Below are positions 20,041 to 31,770 of a stretch of DNA of 64,000 bases, piece after piece (the stretch's first letter is position 1; each line of letters begins with the position of its first letter). The notes below the pieces were generated by a model. The model was not told where the DNA came from, made no database searches, and saw only the letters and a list, made by a program, of their open reading frames with translations. The DNA comes from Eriocheir sinensis (taxonomy: Eukaryota > Arthropoda > Malacostraca > Decapoda > Varunidae): positions 17,650,473-17,714,472 of the forward strand of contig NC_066512.1 in NCBI RefSeq assembly GCF_024679095.1. The letters are read 5' to 3'. The position numbers and the translations under genes are program-made.

Positions 20041-22500
20041 ATGCACACCACCTCGACAGCGTGAGAGGCAGTAAAAGTAGCGCCGGCACTCAGCGGCGGC
20101 CCGGCGCGCGATAGTCCCCGTGAGCAGAGCCGCGGAGAGGTACGAGCACACATTTCGGTTCGAAACGGCCGGTAAAAAATACAATAAAAGAGTAAAATTT
20201 GGACAACTCTGGGGCCCACGCCACGAGGGGCTGAACCGACCGAGCCACACCTGGCCGGCACGTTACTGCCACTACATGGCCCGGGATCTGCCTTACTGGC
20301 CAAGGGACCGACCCAGTTCCCTTATCGCCACATGCCATTCCCGGCTAAACCGTGTATTTCCGTGAATACGGCCCCTTCCACGGTAATCAGGCCAGGCGCC
20401 CCGCCAGCACACGTCAGCTGATGGCTGGACCTGCTGGTGCCGCACCGGGTATTCGTCCTCATCACAGCCGCTCGCTGTATTCAAAGGACATCATTTTCCA
20501 CCACTGCACGGTTAACGTGACCCAGCTAATCTTTTTTTTTTTTTGTAAGCGGTTAAGTCACTGCGACTCGTTACGGCAGGTGAGCTTGAGGCCGCCTCTT
20601 AAAGGTGTCCCAGGTGGCGGCCTTGCTCCGGCTCCCAGGCCTCGGGCAATCCTGCCGCGGCCAGGGTGGCAGAGGCTCAAGGCGGTCCTCTTAGAGCCCG
20701 AGCTTCACCATTTGATACTTCAAAGAGGATCAGCATCTTCAAACGACCCTGCAGGAGTCCTGGACATTCACTGCTCCTGTGCATGGGGACAGGTGTTATA
20801 CGAAAGCCTTGCTCATGAAGGAAGCCAAGCTGCCATGAATGCCCTCCATGTTCTTTTCCATTGCCTCTACGCCAACACTGCCACCACAGTGCCGCTGGAT
20901 CGTCCTTACGTGTCATTCCAAACTTGGCGGCAGGACACAGGAACACACAGCGGGGCCCCTTCCCAACCTTGGCGCAGCACGCTCCTCTGCTGCTCGGGCC
21001 ATTCCTCGTCCTCCCAGGTCACTCAAAGACCACCGAGGTCGGACGGGTGGGCGGGGGAGACCGGGACTGGTCACTCACCAGCACATCTTTAATGCGGGGG
21101 CTGGTGCACGCCACACCCGCGCGCCACACTCCTGCCCCCTCGCCACAGCAGTCCCAGCATGATAAGTGGGCTTATAATCCCTCTCTGCGTCCTTTACGTG
21201 AAGTGGAAGGTTGTTTCCGGACGACACCTGAGCCCTGCGACACGGTGCTGGGCGGATCGGGTGCCACACGTCACGCCGGCGGCGGGACCGGTAAAGCAGC
21301 CCTGGGCAGGGAACACCTGGCCCCTCGCTGCTGCAGTTCCACATCCACACCCACCTTGTAGAGACGGTGGAGTATCCACGTGCCTCACACACTCGCCTTC
21401 GTCATGCCAATAAGTGGACAACACAGACGTGCGGACGGGCACTCCGGCGCCTCATTCCGATAAGTGTTGGTGACGAGACAGCAAGTGAGGGTCACAGGCT
21501 GCTGCGGCTGTTCCTGGCGCCACCCCACCACTACAACCACCAGAAGCGGGCCACCTTCACCCTGGCCTGAGCGGGCAAGGTTAGGCTGATGCTTCCTTCC
21601 TCCCCCTCCCACCACACACTACCCCGCTAGTACATCCCGCCCCGCCCACACCTCGCCAAAACAAGGGGCCAATGTCAACGCCTCGCCCCAGTCTCCCGAG
21701 CCGAGCAGCTTACCCAGCGAGGCGTCAGCACACTTGATAACCCAATGCTGCAAGATATGGCTCATGAGGATGTTGTGTTTGCATGCCATTAAAAGATAAG
21801 TTTGTGGAGCAGTGCGGACAAGGAACAGTTTGGCACTGGGTGTATGGGGGACACGTCCTCCCAGCAAGGCAGGCCAAGGATACCGGCACCAACGTGTCCT
21901 CCGATCACCATCAGAGCCGGATTAAGGGCTGACAGCTCACCATCACTGCCACTAATAAGAGGGAGCTAGGGCACAACATCGTGCGGAGCTCTTACGCCAC
22001 TAGCCGCTGGGTGCTTTGAGCCGCGTGCTATGCAAGGCTGTGGTGGAAAGCCATTTGGTGGTGTCTATAAAGCGCTACCAAGCGAGGTGACAGCTACGGT
22101 GGATCCACGACGAGGCCTTGCGCCAGTGCCAGGAGTCCTGTGCACACCTGGGCGCGGGGCACCATGATGCCGCCGCCCGTCATCGTTGGCACCCACCCTG
22201 ACACAGTGACGCGGAGCCTGGCGTGCCGCCCCGCCCCACGCTTGGCAGACCTCAAACACCCCGGCCACACCCTCCCCACGAAGCAACCCGCGCGAGCCGC
22301 CAGCACCCTGCACCAGCCCAACCCCTGCCCGGCACCTCATGTCACCTGATGGACCTAGACATGGCACACGTCACCTCTACGCCCAGCTGTACTAGCTCAG
22401 TCAGGTGTTGGTCAATATGCCCGCCATATACAGCAGGTGTTGTAAGAGATGACCTTGTCGACTAATACTCACCCCTCCCTCTCCCTCCTTTCCCATCCCC
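20041..22500. other. GC-rich, microsatellite-free island with no recognised gene
   Basis: About 2.4 kb without microsatellites apart from a 12-base T run at 20533-20544. It carries the longest frames not made of simple repeats: 246 codons at 20352-21092 (+) and 166 codons at 20861-21361 (+). The two overlap in different frames, and several antisense frames of 70-105 codons overlap both. None contains a domain I recognise, and high GC alone lengthens frames. A CGGCAG|GTGAGC donor-like site lies at about 20579. Confidence 0.5.
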
Positions 22501-22772
22501 TGCCCTTCAGCGGACCCCAGACGGACTCCCTTCCTTATCAGCTGCGGCAAAGAGCATCGTAAGCAGACTGAGGTCGAAATGAGGCGAAAGGGAAACCTAG
22601 CCAAAACTATCGTAGCTCGGATACGGCCAGTGTAGAATACGGCAGGAAAAGGCGATAAAAAGGGAGAATGCGAGGATAATGGGAAAGTAAAAAGGTACTG
22701 GTGGTGATGATGATGGGAGAGGTGGGGCGGTGTGTAACGAAAGACTTCCGCGGCACACCACCACACCCAAGG

Positions 22773-22773
<1 letters not shown>
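22501..22773. other. Unassigned sequence
   Basis: Purine-biased from 22570. No gene seen. Confidence 0.5.

Positions 22774-22817
<44 letters not shown>
22774..22817. repeat. (AC)n microsatellite
   Basis: About 21 AC units. Confidence 0.97.
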
Positions 22818-22818
<1 letters not shown>

Positions 22819-23054
22819 CATCGTGACACAATCTCAGCCTCCCGTGCTAATCAGATAACTTAGTAACCTCATTATCTTAACATGGCACTTCAATCTCTCT
22901 TACTACCACCTCCTCCTCCTCCCCTATGGAACCCAAAGAGGAGTTGGGGGGGAAGGGGCGGAGGTGGTAGATTAATCACCTGTTTTCTTGCTGATGTTAT
23001 GAAAGAGGTCCAGACACCTGCGTTTATCTGTGTTTACTAACTCCCTTCATGCCC

Positions 23055-23057
<3 letters not shown>

Positions 23058-23108
<51 letters not shown>
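23058..23108. repeat. (TC)n microsatellite
   Basis: About 25 TC units. Confidence 0.97.
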
Positions 23109-23111
<3 letters not shown>

Positions 23112-23452
23112 AGCCTGCCCAATAAAAAGAAAATTCAGGTACACATTCTCCAAAAAAATATACGTAATTAAGCGGGACGTTATTGCCTTGTACTGAAATG
23201 AATACGTGAAACATTCCACCACCGCTACAAAAATATATACACACAAAAATAATCGGTTCGCAGTTCTACTCTTTATACTGAACGAACTTTCAACTCCAAA
23301 TGTAGCAGAACACCACTCGCCAAATGAGTTATTACTATTATTTTTATTATGATCATTATTATTGTTATTACTGAATTAAACACTGCGACATTATCAACAC
23401 AACATTTATTAGTGAACTTCCTTTTTTTTTTCTTTATAATCAAACAGCATCC

Positions 23453-23456
<4 letters not shown>
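23109..23456. other. AT-rich unassigned sequence
   Basis: Short ATT runs near 23330-23370 and a T run at 23421-23430. No gene seen. Confidence 0.5.

Positions 23457-23520
<64 letters not shown>
23457..23520. repeat. (TC)n microsatellite
   Basis: Thirty-two TC units. Confidence 0.97.
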
Positions 23521-23524
<4 letters not shown>

Positions 23525-23767
23525 CTTCCCCTTACGCACGGTTGAAAATGTACACGTGTCCCGGAAAATAGAGAGGGGGGAGGGGGAGCGAAGGGGAAGA
23601 AGCGGAGGGGATTGGGGGGGAACACAAGGTTGAGAGGGTGAGGTAGAGGGGGTGGGGTGGGGGGTAGATGGGGGTGATAAGTGCATGCGAAAATATTTTT
23701 GTAGCTTAAAATTACCGTTCAGAATTACAGCGGAGACAATTACTATGCTTTTTCTCCTCACGTTTTT

Positions 23768-23769
<2 letters not shown>

Positions 23770-23826
<57 letters not shown>

Positions 23827-23836
23827 CTGAGAGAGA
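23770..23836. repeat. (TG)n microsatellite with short (GA) tail
   Basis: About 28 TG units to 23825, then four GA units. Confidence 0.97.
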
Positions 23837-23939
23837 GAAAGGGGAGTGCCCGTGGAATCTAACCCCCTAAAAAGAGAGTTCCTCCCTAGCCGGATATGCA
23901 CAAAACACATACAAAGACACAAGAAACAGCCTTGACCGT

Positions 23940-24440
23940 GACAGCTCCACCACCACCACCAACAACACCACTTATAAACTCCCTTCCACTTCCCTTCCAT
24001 TCCTCACACCCACTCCCCTTCTCTCCCTGACAATGGTGGTCCCTTCCCTTCCTCCTCGCACTTCCCGTAAGATCCTTAACCTCCCATATTCACTACACCC
24101 ATTTTCCCTTCCCGTCTCCTTCACTCCTGTTACAATCTATCCCTTCATCCTCTCGTATCTTACCTTCCCTGCGATCCCCTTCACCCAATTCCTTTTCTTC
24201 CCCTCTTCTCTCATGAACTGAACTTCTCTAACCTCCAATATTCACTCCGGTTTCCCTTCCCTTCATTCCTATTCCATTTCGGCATTTCTCCTCACATATT
24301 CCAGTTCCCTCTCCTCCATTTAATATCCATAACCTCCCACTCTCACTCCTCTTCATTCTTATTCCCTTTCATCCTTTCCCTTGTCATTCCTCCCTATCCC
24401 TTCTCTCCTCGCCACACGCCTCAGCTTCCCTCCTCTTGTT
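23940..24440. repeat. Polypyrimidine tract with loose internal repetition
   Basis: C/T-rich for about 500 bp. Related phrases (TAACCTCC-ATATTCACT variants) recur at about 24077, 24228 and 24329 at irregular spacing, suggesting a decayed satellite. Confidence 0.65.
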
Positions 24441-25218
24441 TCATTCTTTCCCTCGTCTCAGTGGTAGAGTTCCCGTACACATACAACTTTATCGATTACC
24501 CAAGTTGACAGAGCCACCTGATAGCTTGTTTGTTTACCGTGAGGGAACGCAGGGGATGGAGGGGCAGGGTACATGATACTCCTTCGAGGGAGGAAAGGAG
24601 GGGTAAGGGATCCTGAGGGGACGAGTTCGGGGGCGAGCGAAGAAGCGTCTCTGAGGGAAGGGATGGGAGTGGTGAAGGGAATGTTTTGTAAATGGTAAGG
24701 TCAGGGGCGGGAGGGAAGGAAAGGTAGGGGGTGAAAAAGTGAAAGTAGGAAGGGAAAAGGAATGCGATGGTTACGTATAAAAGGATAACAAGGGAATTGC
24801 TACGAGAGAGAAGGAAATGATAGGTATAACAAATCAAAGTAGGGGAGGTAAGAAAAGAAACAAGAGAAGGAAGTGAGGAGATATATATGACAAGGATAAA
24901 AAGTAAAAAGTAAATAGCAAAGATGAGAGAAGGAAAAGAGGAAGAATGACAGAAGGGGAGAGACAAGGGTGCGAAAATAAAGACTGATAAAGACTAAGAA
25001 GAAATAGTAGTACGAGTTGACAGGGAGAACGAAAAGAAATACCAAGTAACGCAAGACGAAGGCGCTGGAATTAAAGATGAGCGAGGGAAGACCTGAGGGG
25101 AGGGCGGTTAGGGGAAGGACGTAATAAAGGCGACACGTAGGAAAAAGAAGAGACGACAGCAGACCCTTGCATGCAAAAATTATCAACACACGCACGCACA
25201 AGGAAGTAAGAAAACAAG

Positions 25219-25221
<3 letters not shown>
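24441..25221. repeat. Polypurine tract
   Basis: From about 24540 the plus strand is mostly A and G (GGAAGGA, AGTAAAAAG) for more than 600 bp. Minus-strand Phe/Ser/Leu frames of 156-165 codons are its translation and show no domain. Confidence 0.7.

Positions 25222-25289
<68 letters not shown>
25222..25289. repeat. (CT)n microsatellite
   Basis: Thirty-four CT units. They face an AG array only 31 bp downstream. Confidence 0.97.
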
Positions 25290-25292
<3 letters not shown>

Positions 25293-25316
25293 GTCATGGC
25301 AATTAGAAAATGGTGG

Positions 25317-25320
<4 letters not shown>

Positions 25321-25357
<37 letters not shown>
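25321..25357. repeat. (AG)n microsatellite
   Basis: About 18 AG units, complementary to the CT array at 25222-25289. Confidence 0.97.
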
Positions 25358-25360
<3 letters not shown>

Positions 25361-25428
25361 AACAAGGCAAGTGGAAGTGCCAGTAGGCCAGGGTTACCTG
25401 CAGTCAGCGCCACTTCCTTGCACACACA

Positions 25429-25431
<3 letters not shown>

Positions 25432-25461
<30 letters not shown>
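25432..25461. repeat. (CA)n microsatellite
   Basis: Fifteen CA units, complementary to the GT array 90 bp downstream. Confidence 0.96.
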
Positions 25462-25464
<3 letters not shown>

Positions 25465-25549
25465 TATCAGACAATCAAAATTCTTTTACACATCAGCATC
25501 TTTTTCACTGCCACACACAAAAGGAATTCGGTGGTTTTATACGGACATA

Positions 25550-25551
<2 letters not shown>

Positions 25552-25591
<40 letters not shown>
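25552..25591. repeat. (GT)n microsatellite
   Basis: Twenty GT units. Confidence 0.97.
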
Positions 25592-25595
<4 letters not shown>

Positions 25596-25820
25596 GTGGA
25601 GTGACACATCCCCAGCGCCCCCCACAGGCCCGGCAGCAAGCCATGGCCGGCAGGGTGGGCGGACCAAGGTTGTGGGGGCGGCGTGAAGGTGGGTCAGGGA
25701 GGGTGTGTGCGGTGCGTGGCGGGGGAGGAAGGCAGGATGGATGGATCCCTACAGGCGTGATGTGGCAAGCTAGCTATACAGGTGCCTGCGGGGACAGGTG
25801 GGCACGGCAGAGGAACTTAC

Positions 25821-25958
25821 CCAGTTGGCATTGTACCAGGGCTTGTGGAAACGAGCAGGTCCGTGTTGCAGGTGAATCTTGTGCGAATGTGGGCGTGGCT
25901 CCGGCATGGTGGACGGCGTGGGCGTGGGGCCAGGGGGACCCCGTGCGGTGGCCAGCAT
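25821..25958 (-). CDS. Candidate first coding exon, product unknown
   Basis: On the minus strand a frame opens at an ATG at 25958, with an in-frame TGA 9 nt upstream. A second ATG at 25907 sits in a CCACC-ATG context close to the eukaryotic start consensus. The frame runs 46 codons (or 29 from the second ATG) and ends in PARFHKPWYNANW, abutting TGG|GTAAGT, a strong 5' splice site with the exon ending at 25821. The last 23 residues are unlike the repeat-derived frames elsewhere, with varied composition and aromatic residues. I do not recognise the protein. No TATA box or following exon was identified within the window, so it could be chance. Confidence 0.3.
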
Positions 25959-26865
25959 CAGCGCTCACGACACCACCGCAGGAGTTGTAAAGACGTGCTC
26001 GCTCAGGCGGCCAGCAGCAGGAGCACGTGGCTCTGGTCGTCACACTCAGCAGGACACCAAACCAACAGCACCGTCGCCACGCTCGCTCATGCCAACGTCA
26101 CCAGCACAGACGCAGCCACAGCCACAGGGCGGGCCTCGCTCTCTATCTCTATCGCTCACTCCTCTTCGCTACAACATGTCTTGAGCGAGGGAGGATGCAG
26201 ATGTTTTTTTTCTTTTGTTAACAGTTTCCGTCACAATAACTTTTGATAGTTGCTCGGAGCACTTAACACTAAATATCACAGTAACGCGTAAGTCTCTCTC
26301 TCAACACCCGGCCTGTAACAGAGTCCACATTAGTCGAGGTGATGGTGGCGGCAGCGGCGGCGACCTCGGCACCTTGACCCCCCCCGCCCCCCTTCCTCCT
26401 TGCCCTGACCAATCCTCATCCCAAGCCTCCCCAAGTCCTTTTTCTCCTTCCTCTTCCTCATCGGCCGTCCTCTTCTCCGGCACTTAACGTCAGCGTCTCC
26501 AAATATAACAGAACATTTCTTTCCCTTGACGGACACTAGTGGCTCGAGAGGTAAGGTGCCTCAGCTCTCCCCTTGCACGGCGCCCCCCTACTGACCCGCG
26601 GCGCCCCCTACATCGCCCTGACCTTCAACCCCTGTCCTGAACATGTTGCCTCCCACACGAACATACCAGAAAAGGGGGAGAGAGAGCGAGAGCGAGAGAG
26701 CGAGAGAAATGCAGGGATGTCGTGAAAGTCTGCCATCAGGGGAGGTAGTCACGAACCTTCGACCTTCCGTCCAAATAAAGACTCGACACTCAACCTGAAT
26801 TTGGCTGTACCATTATAATAAGTTCTCCCCTGTAAAGAGAAAATACTTCCTTCCGCCCGCCCGCC

Positions 26866-26868
<3 letters not shown>
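25959..26868. other. Unassigned sequence
   Basis: GC-rich to 26150, then mixed with GGC runs near 26345-26365 and a C-rich part near 26380-26470. No gene recognised beyond the candidate exon to its left. Confidence 0.5.
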
Positions 26869-26922
<54 letters not shown>

Positions 26923-26961
26923 ACTCCCAATCACACACACACACACACACACACACACACC
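26869..26961. repeat. (CT)n then (CA)n compound microsatellite
   Basis: Twenty-five CT units (26869-26919), an 11-bp link, then about 15 CA units (26932-26961). Confidence 0.97.
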
Positions 26962-27447
26962 AAAGAAAACAAGTAAGAGGGTATGCAGTGGCTAGCGGAG
27001 GGACGGAGTGCAGCAGATAACCTTTACCTAAATATTATTCCTCGTTTTCCTTTGCATTATTAAACATTTGGCACTCTTTCAAAACTTTCTTGTGAATGCT
27101 AAGTAACAACGAAGACTTCTACTACGTTCTTTACGGCGGTGGTGGTAGAGGCGAGGACCGCTAACGTTAATCCCCACCACTTACTTCTCTTCGTATAGAG
27201 TTGAACGTCCTCCCCCCGAACCCGCCCCCGCAATCCCCGTCATCCTCCCCAATAGTGTGAGTCACCAACCCGCCGCCGCCGCTCCAGCCATCCAGCGCAG
27301 CGAATCCTCCACTCCCCGCCAGGTGCCGCTATGCAACCCCCGAGAACCTTCCATTACAACAACGGCGTGGGTTTCTTTCTCTTTCTCTATTTTCTTTTTC
27401 TTTTTGTGTAAAGATATCCTCCATCTTGCGTGTAATGAGTAGGGAGC

Positions 27448-27449
<2 letters not shown>
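26962..27449. other. Unassigned sequence
   Basis: AT-rich then C-rich. No gene seen. Confidence 0.5.

Positions 27450-27479
<30 letters not shown>
27450..27479. repeat. (TG)n microsatellite
   Basis: Fifteen TG units. Confidence 0.96.
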
Positions 27480-27480
<1 letters not shown>

Positions 27481-28442
27481 TGGGAGGTAGAGATGTGTGA
27501 GGCAGACAGGTAGGGAGGCAGGCAGGGTGGGTGCACAGCGGTGAGTCAGACAAAACCAGCTCGGGGTGAGTGAACAACTCTCATCCCCCACCCCCACCCC
27601 CCGGCGGCCTAGAGTCTGTGCTCTTCGTGTGCTGCTCTCTGCACCACCACGTGTGGGCGGCCTCGTTCTGCCCACCCTCAACCTGCCCTGCCCTGCCTCG
27701 CCTCGCCCCGCCCACGCTACATCGCCTCGCATTTCTCCTTCACCCCAAGAAATACATTCCACCTCAGCGAGAGAATGGTTCAGAGTGAATAATGGAGTGA
27801 TTGGGATAAAAGAGGAATGGTTGATAGCAGCAAGAGGATGAGAGCAAGATGAGAAAATGGCAGTGAAGCAGCGGCAGTGTGAAGAGAGGATGATGGGGGA
27901 AAAAGGAAAGAAAGGAATGCATGAACGGCAGACTCAAAGACTTTACCAAAACTGCAAACAGGAATCCGCGACGGTATATTATGTAGACCTGTGATGACTT
28001 AAGATATCTTCTACGTGGCGGCTACAAACGACCTACACTTCACCATCGTCATTCCTAGAGTCCCTTCCACTCCTGCAGCCCTATCCCAGGCCAACAAATA
28101 CTCCAGTAAAAACAACGTCGGGAAAAGTGCTGGTAGAGTTGAGTGAAGGTGCCAAAAGTAAAATAGATCAAGGCCGCCGTTAAACTTGGCCCCACTATCA
28201 TAATAAGTAATACGACCCCTCCCCCCTAACCCTGCCGAGAGGTGTCCCTGCCCACTGCTGCCAGACACACACACACCATCCTCCATGAACCCCGTCGCCT
28301 CCCTCAGCCTGCTGCCCCAACACCCGCCGCCTTGCTCCTCACTCGTCACTCCTCGCCCTCTTCTCTCCCCTCCTTCCCATAATAAACACAGACATAACAA
28401 AAGGTTACAAGCTAAGCCTCGCCTGTCGTGTTACTACTAATC

Positions 28443-28444
<2 letters not shown>
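27480..28444. other. Unassigned sequence
   Basis: GC-rich to 27740, purine-rich 27770-27920, then mixed. No gene recognised. Confidence 0.5.

Positions 28445-28490
<46 letters not shown>
28445..28490. repeat. (AC)n microsatellite
   Basis: Twenty-three AC units. Confidence 0.97.
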
Positions 28491-28493
<3 letters not shown>

Positions 28494-28960
28494 AAGGCCA
28501 CGATTATTATACCTCGTTTTCGTCCGAAGTCACGCAATTTCCCGAAAAAATGAGCTCAATATACACCCGACATCCCGACCCACCCCAAGCCCCGGGCACG
28601 AGGAACATTTCTCTTGGTGTTATCCTTGGGGTCGAGGAGGTAATACTTTCCCATTACCTTTATTATTCACCATTAGCGATGCCTCTGACCTTATCATCCT
28701 TGCTTTGTTATATCGTCCTCCCTCTCCCTCCCTCTCTCCTAACTTAACCCTCACCCCATCCCGACCCTCGCCTACTACCCTGTTATCTCCTCATTATGAA
28801 GTCTTTTGTTTTGCATGCACCGCTCTGCTCCTGCTCATCTTTCACTCATTCTCTCGTCTCCTCACCAGATCCTCTTCACTTCACTTTCCCAGCGCTTGTC
28901 ACCCCTCCACTCCCCCGCCCCCCACGTCCTCCGTTATCCAAACCGCTACCCATGCATGCA

Positions 28961-28968
<8 letters not shown>
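28491..28968. other. Unassigned sequence, pyrimidine-rich
   Basis: C/T-rich from 28690 to the next array. Leu/Ser/Pro frames are compositional. Confidence 0.5.

Positions 28969-29009
<41 letters not shown>
28969..29009. repeat. (CA)n microsatellite
   Basis: Twenty CA units. Confidence 0.97.
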
Positions 29010-29010
<1 letters not shown>

Positions 29011-29220
29011 ACCTCCCATCACCCCTACCACCTAACCAACACCCTTCCCTCCTCCTCCCATGCGAGCTACAATGCGGGCCGTCCTGTTCCTCTCCTCCCT
29101 CCCCACCTCAACCCCTTCGCCACCTAATCCCCCTTTCCCAGTTGCCTCCTCAAAACAAGAGCGAGGCAGCACACAACAACGGACACGACCGTAAGAATGA
29201 CCGCAAAGGGAACTACATGA
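29010..29220. other. Unassigned sequence
   Basis: C-rich, then mixed. No gene seen. Confidence 0.5.
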
Positions 29221-29690
29221 CTGCTGAAGCGGACATGGAGTGACGGAGGCAATGAAGGGAGGAGGAGGAGGGGACGATGGGAAAAAGTTGGACAGAGAAG
29301 CGAGGGAATGATCCAGGGAGGGTGAGGAAGGGGATGACGGGGCGATAAGGGATGGAGTGGAGTGGAGTGGAGGGGAGGGGAATGGTGGACAGGCGTGGGG
29401 AAGGGTGTGATAACTGGATGAAGAGCGGAAATAGTAGAATGATGAGGAGAGGGAAGATGAGGGAGGGGAATGGTAGAGAAAGGCAGAGGAGATATGGGAG
29501 AACAGAAAGGTGAGGAGGTGGAGAGAGGAAATTATAATATAGGTGAAGGGGGGGAGGTTGGCGGAGAGATAGAGTAAGGGAGGGGGTGGTGGGAAGAACA
29601 AGAGAATGGTAGAGAGGAGTGAGTGAGGGAGGAGGGAGGGAGATGTAAGCAGGGGGAAGAGGGGGAAGGAGGAGGTGCACGTGGCTCACT
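29221..29690. repeat. Polypurine tract
   Basis: About 470 bp of GGAGG/GGGGA/GAGTG-rich sequence, including a run of four GGAGT units near 29352-29372. The minus strand gives 158- and 189-codon Ser/Pro/Leu frames without a domain. Confidence 0.8.
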
Positions 29691-30197
29691 GATGGACTTA
29701 GTCACCGCAAGTCTGGAGAACACAAAGCAATGACTCATATCAACTGACGGTCAAAAAAAGAAGAAGCGGAAGAAACGAACAGAAGCTGAATGAGTAAACA
29801 AAGAAAATAAATAAACCAAGAGAAAGAAAGAGCAAGGAAAGCGGCCGCGTATACGTTCGTGTCGGCTGAATATACATAATGAAAGAGATTTCCGGGAATG
29901 AAGGAAAAAAATACAAGAAAAAATTAATATAATGGTGGCACATCAGATATAAATACCATGATAACCGGTGAAGAGGTCGATAAGGGCAGAGAAAACACAG
30001 CCACCGCGCGGAGGAGGAGGAGGAGGGCGGATGATGATGATGATGATGGGGGAGAGGAACCGCTATCTACACCTGCCAGGAGAACCGATGGAGGGGAGAA
30101 CCACAGCACGAGAACTAACACTAGTGAACAAAGACCAAACGAGAACCACACGAGAAAGTTAAGGAGCCAAAACAACAACCACAATGATCTAAAAATG
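29691..30197. other. Unassigned A-rich sequence
   Basis: A-rich with a GGA run (30010-30028) and a GATGAT run (30030-30047). No gene seen. Confidence 0.5.
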
Positions 30198-30245
30198 AAA
30201 AAAAAAAAAAAAAAATTAAGAAGCACACACACACACACACACACA
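30198..30245. repeat. Poly-A (18) followed by (CA)n
   Basis: Eighteen A at 30198-30215, then about 11 CA units at 30224-30245, then a second A run. Further CA arrays lie at 30338-30361 and 30533-30558. Confidence 0.93.
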
Positions 30246-30532
30246 AAAAAAAAGCACACATACAAGAAAACCAAGAAGCCTAAAGAATGACCACAAAAAA
30301 GAAGCCCCAAAAATAGTGGATCAAGAACACACGAAAACACACACACACACACACACACACACCTACAAACAAGAGCGAGCCACAAAGATCCAAGACAGTA
30401 ACAAACAGAAGCAACCAACCGAACCAACGGGAGGGAATAATAAGGAGGAACAGGAGCAGGGGAAGGCAACACACAGCAGGAAAACCGACCAATACGAAGG
30501 AACCAACCAGCAGCAGGAAGACGCGGATTACA

Positions 30533-30563
<31 letters not shown>

Positions 30564-30930
30564 AACTGGTTACAATTATTATTACCTAACCGGAGAAATA
30601 CCAAGGCCACCATCAGCAACTTGAATGGAGCCAACCCTCAGACTCACCCCAGAAAGACACGTAACCAACAAAAACAAAATAAATAAATAAAATAATTAAA
30701 ACAAGACCACGAAAAAACACCCACTAAGAATCCAAACACAGAAACAACGGAGAGGTAAAAACAGTACAATATACACTCTATTAAAAAAGAAAAAATGCTG
30801 GATGATACGATGGCTATAGAGAAGGGGCCCGGATGAGAGGATGGGATGGGAGGGAAACAGAGACATATACCTTCAATCAGTAAATAAATCATCTCACTGA
30901 AGTGTAGCTGAGGCCCTTGAGGGAGCACTG
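30246..30930. other. A- and AC-rich sequence with two (CA)n arrays
   Basis: The plus strand is very T-poor. A 236-codon minus-strand frame (29924-30634) is Phe/Val/Leu/Cys-rich translation of this composition; I do not accept it as a membrane protein. Confidence 0.6.
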
Positions 30931-31350
30931 GGGAGAGGAGCGGAAGGGGGGAGCCAAGTGTCCACTCCGTAAGCAATGACGAACGAGGAGTGGAGTGGAG
31001 AGCAAGGTGGGCAAGGCAAGGAGAGGGATAGAGGTAGAGAGGTGGAAATGAGTTAGGAAAGGAAGGAAAACCAGTGTGATGGACGGCGAAAAGTGGAGCC
31101 GAGGAGAAAGCTGGATGACGAGAGGAGAGGATGTAGATAAAGGGGAAGAAAGGTGGGCAAGGTGAGAAAGGGAGAGGAGGAAATGCGTTAGGAAAGGAAG
31201 GAAAACCCAAGTGTGATGGACGGCGGGGAGTGGAGCCAAGGAGAGAGCTGGGTGAGGAGAGCGAGCGGATAAAGATAAAGGGGAGGAGGCAAGGAGATTG
31301 GACAAGGAGAGGGGGAGGAGAAGAAGAGTGGGGTATGGCTAAGGGGAGGA
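30931..31350. repeat. About 136-bp tandem repeat, 2.5-3 degenerate copies
   Basis: GGAAATGAGTTAGGAAAGGA at 31043 recurs as GGAAATGCGTTAGGAAAGGA at 31179. Both are followed by a GTGTGATGGACGGCG phrase and by GTGGAGCC. Flanking partial copies share GCAAGG/GGACAAGG phrases. The plus strand is purine-rich. Confidence 0.85.
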
Positions 31351-31480
31351 TGAAGTAAGAGTATGCGGGATTGAGTCATCGTGTTATCAGGTGACGGTGG
31401 CGGCCGGCGGACTGATATCACCTTGGGACCTCCAGGAGCTAACACAATAACAGATAGCCGGGACACAAAAAGCAAAGTGG
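31351..31480. other. Unassigned sequence
   Basis: No gene or repeat recognised. Confidence 0.45.
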
Positions 31481-31770
31481 CGTCCCGGCAGACAAGATGC
31501 CCCTCGCGCCCTACCTCTATCCATGCCCTGGTATGCCTACCCTATCCCATACCCATCAGAGTCTGGATGATGCCCCACTCAAACTGCCTTCTGCCATACC
31601 CTGCCCTGCCTTTTCCATCCTATACTGCATCAAGCTGCAAGCAAGATGATCCCCTATCGCTGCTTGCCTCCTTGCCCTGACCTACCCTACCCTATACCCC
31701 GTCAAGCTGTCAGAACATTCTCTACCCTACACTCCTCACTCTCCCTCACCCCATCCAGTCATCCCCTTCT
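31481..31770. repeat. Degenerate CCCTACC/CCCTGCC-rich tract
   Basis: Repeated short phrases (CTACCCTATCCC, ACCCTGCCCTGCC) without a fixed longer period. Confidence 0.6.

Noticed and set aside
20352..21092. 246-codon frame as a protein-coding gene
   Set aside because: It contains a Phe run from a T homopolymer and overlaps other plus-strand and antisense frames of similar quality. No recognisable domain. Kept only as an island worth checking.
24800..25297. 165-codon minus-strand frame with Tyr/Phe/Leu-rich segments
   Set aside because: It starts within the CT array and runs through a purine tract; no domain or conserved motif.
29924..30634. 236-codon hydrophobic minus-strand frame resembling a multi-pass membrane protein
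   Set aside because: The plus strand is A/C-rich and T-poor with three CA arrays, so the complement gives Phe/Val/Leu/Cys. The apparent membrane segments follow from base bias.
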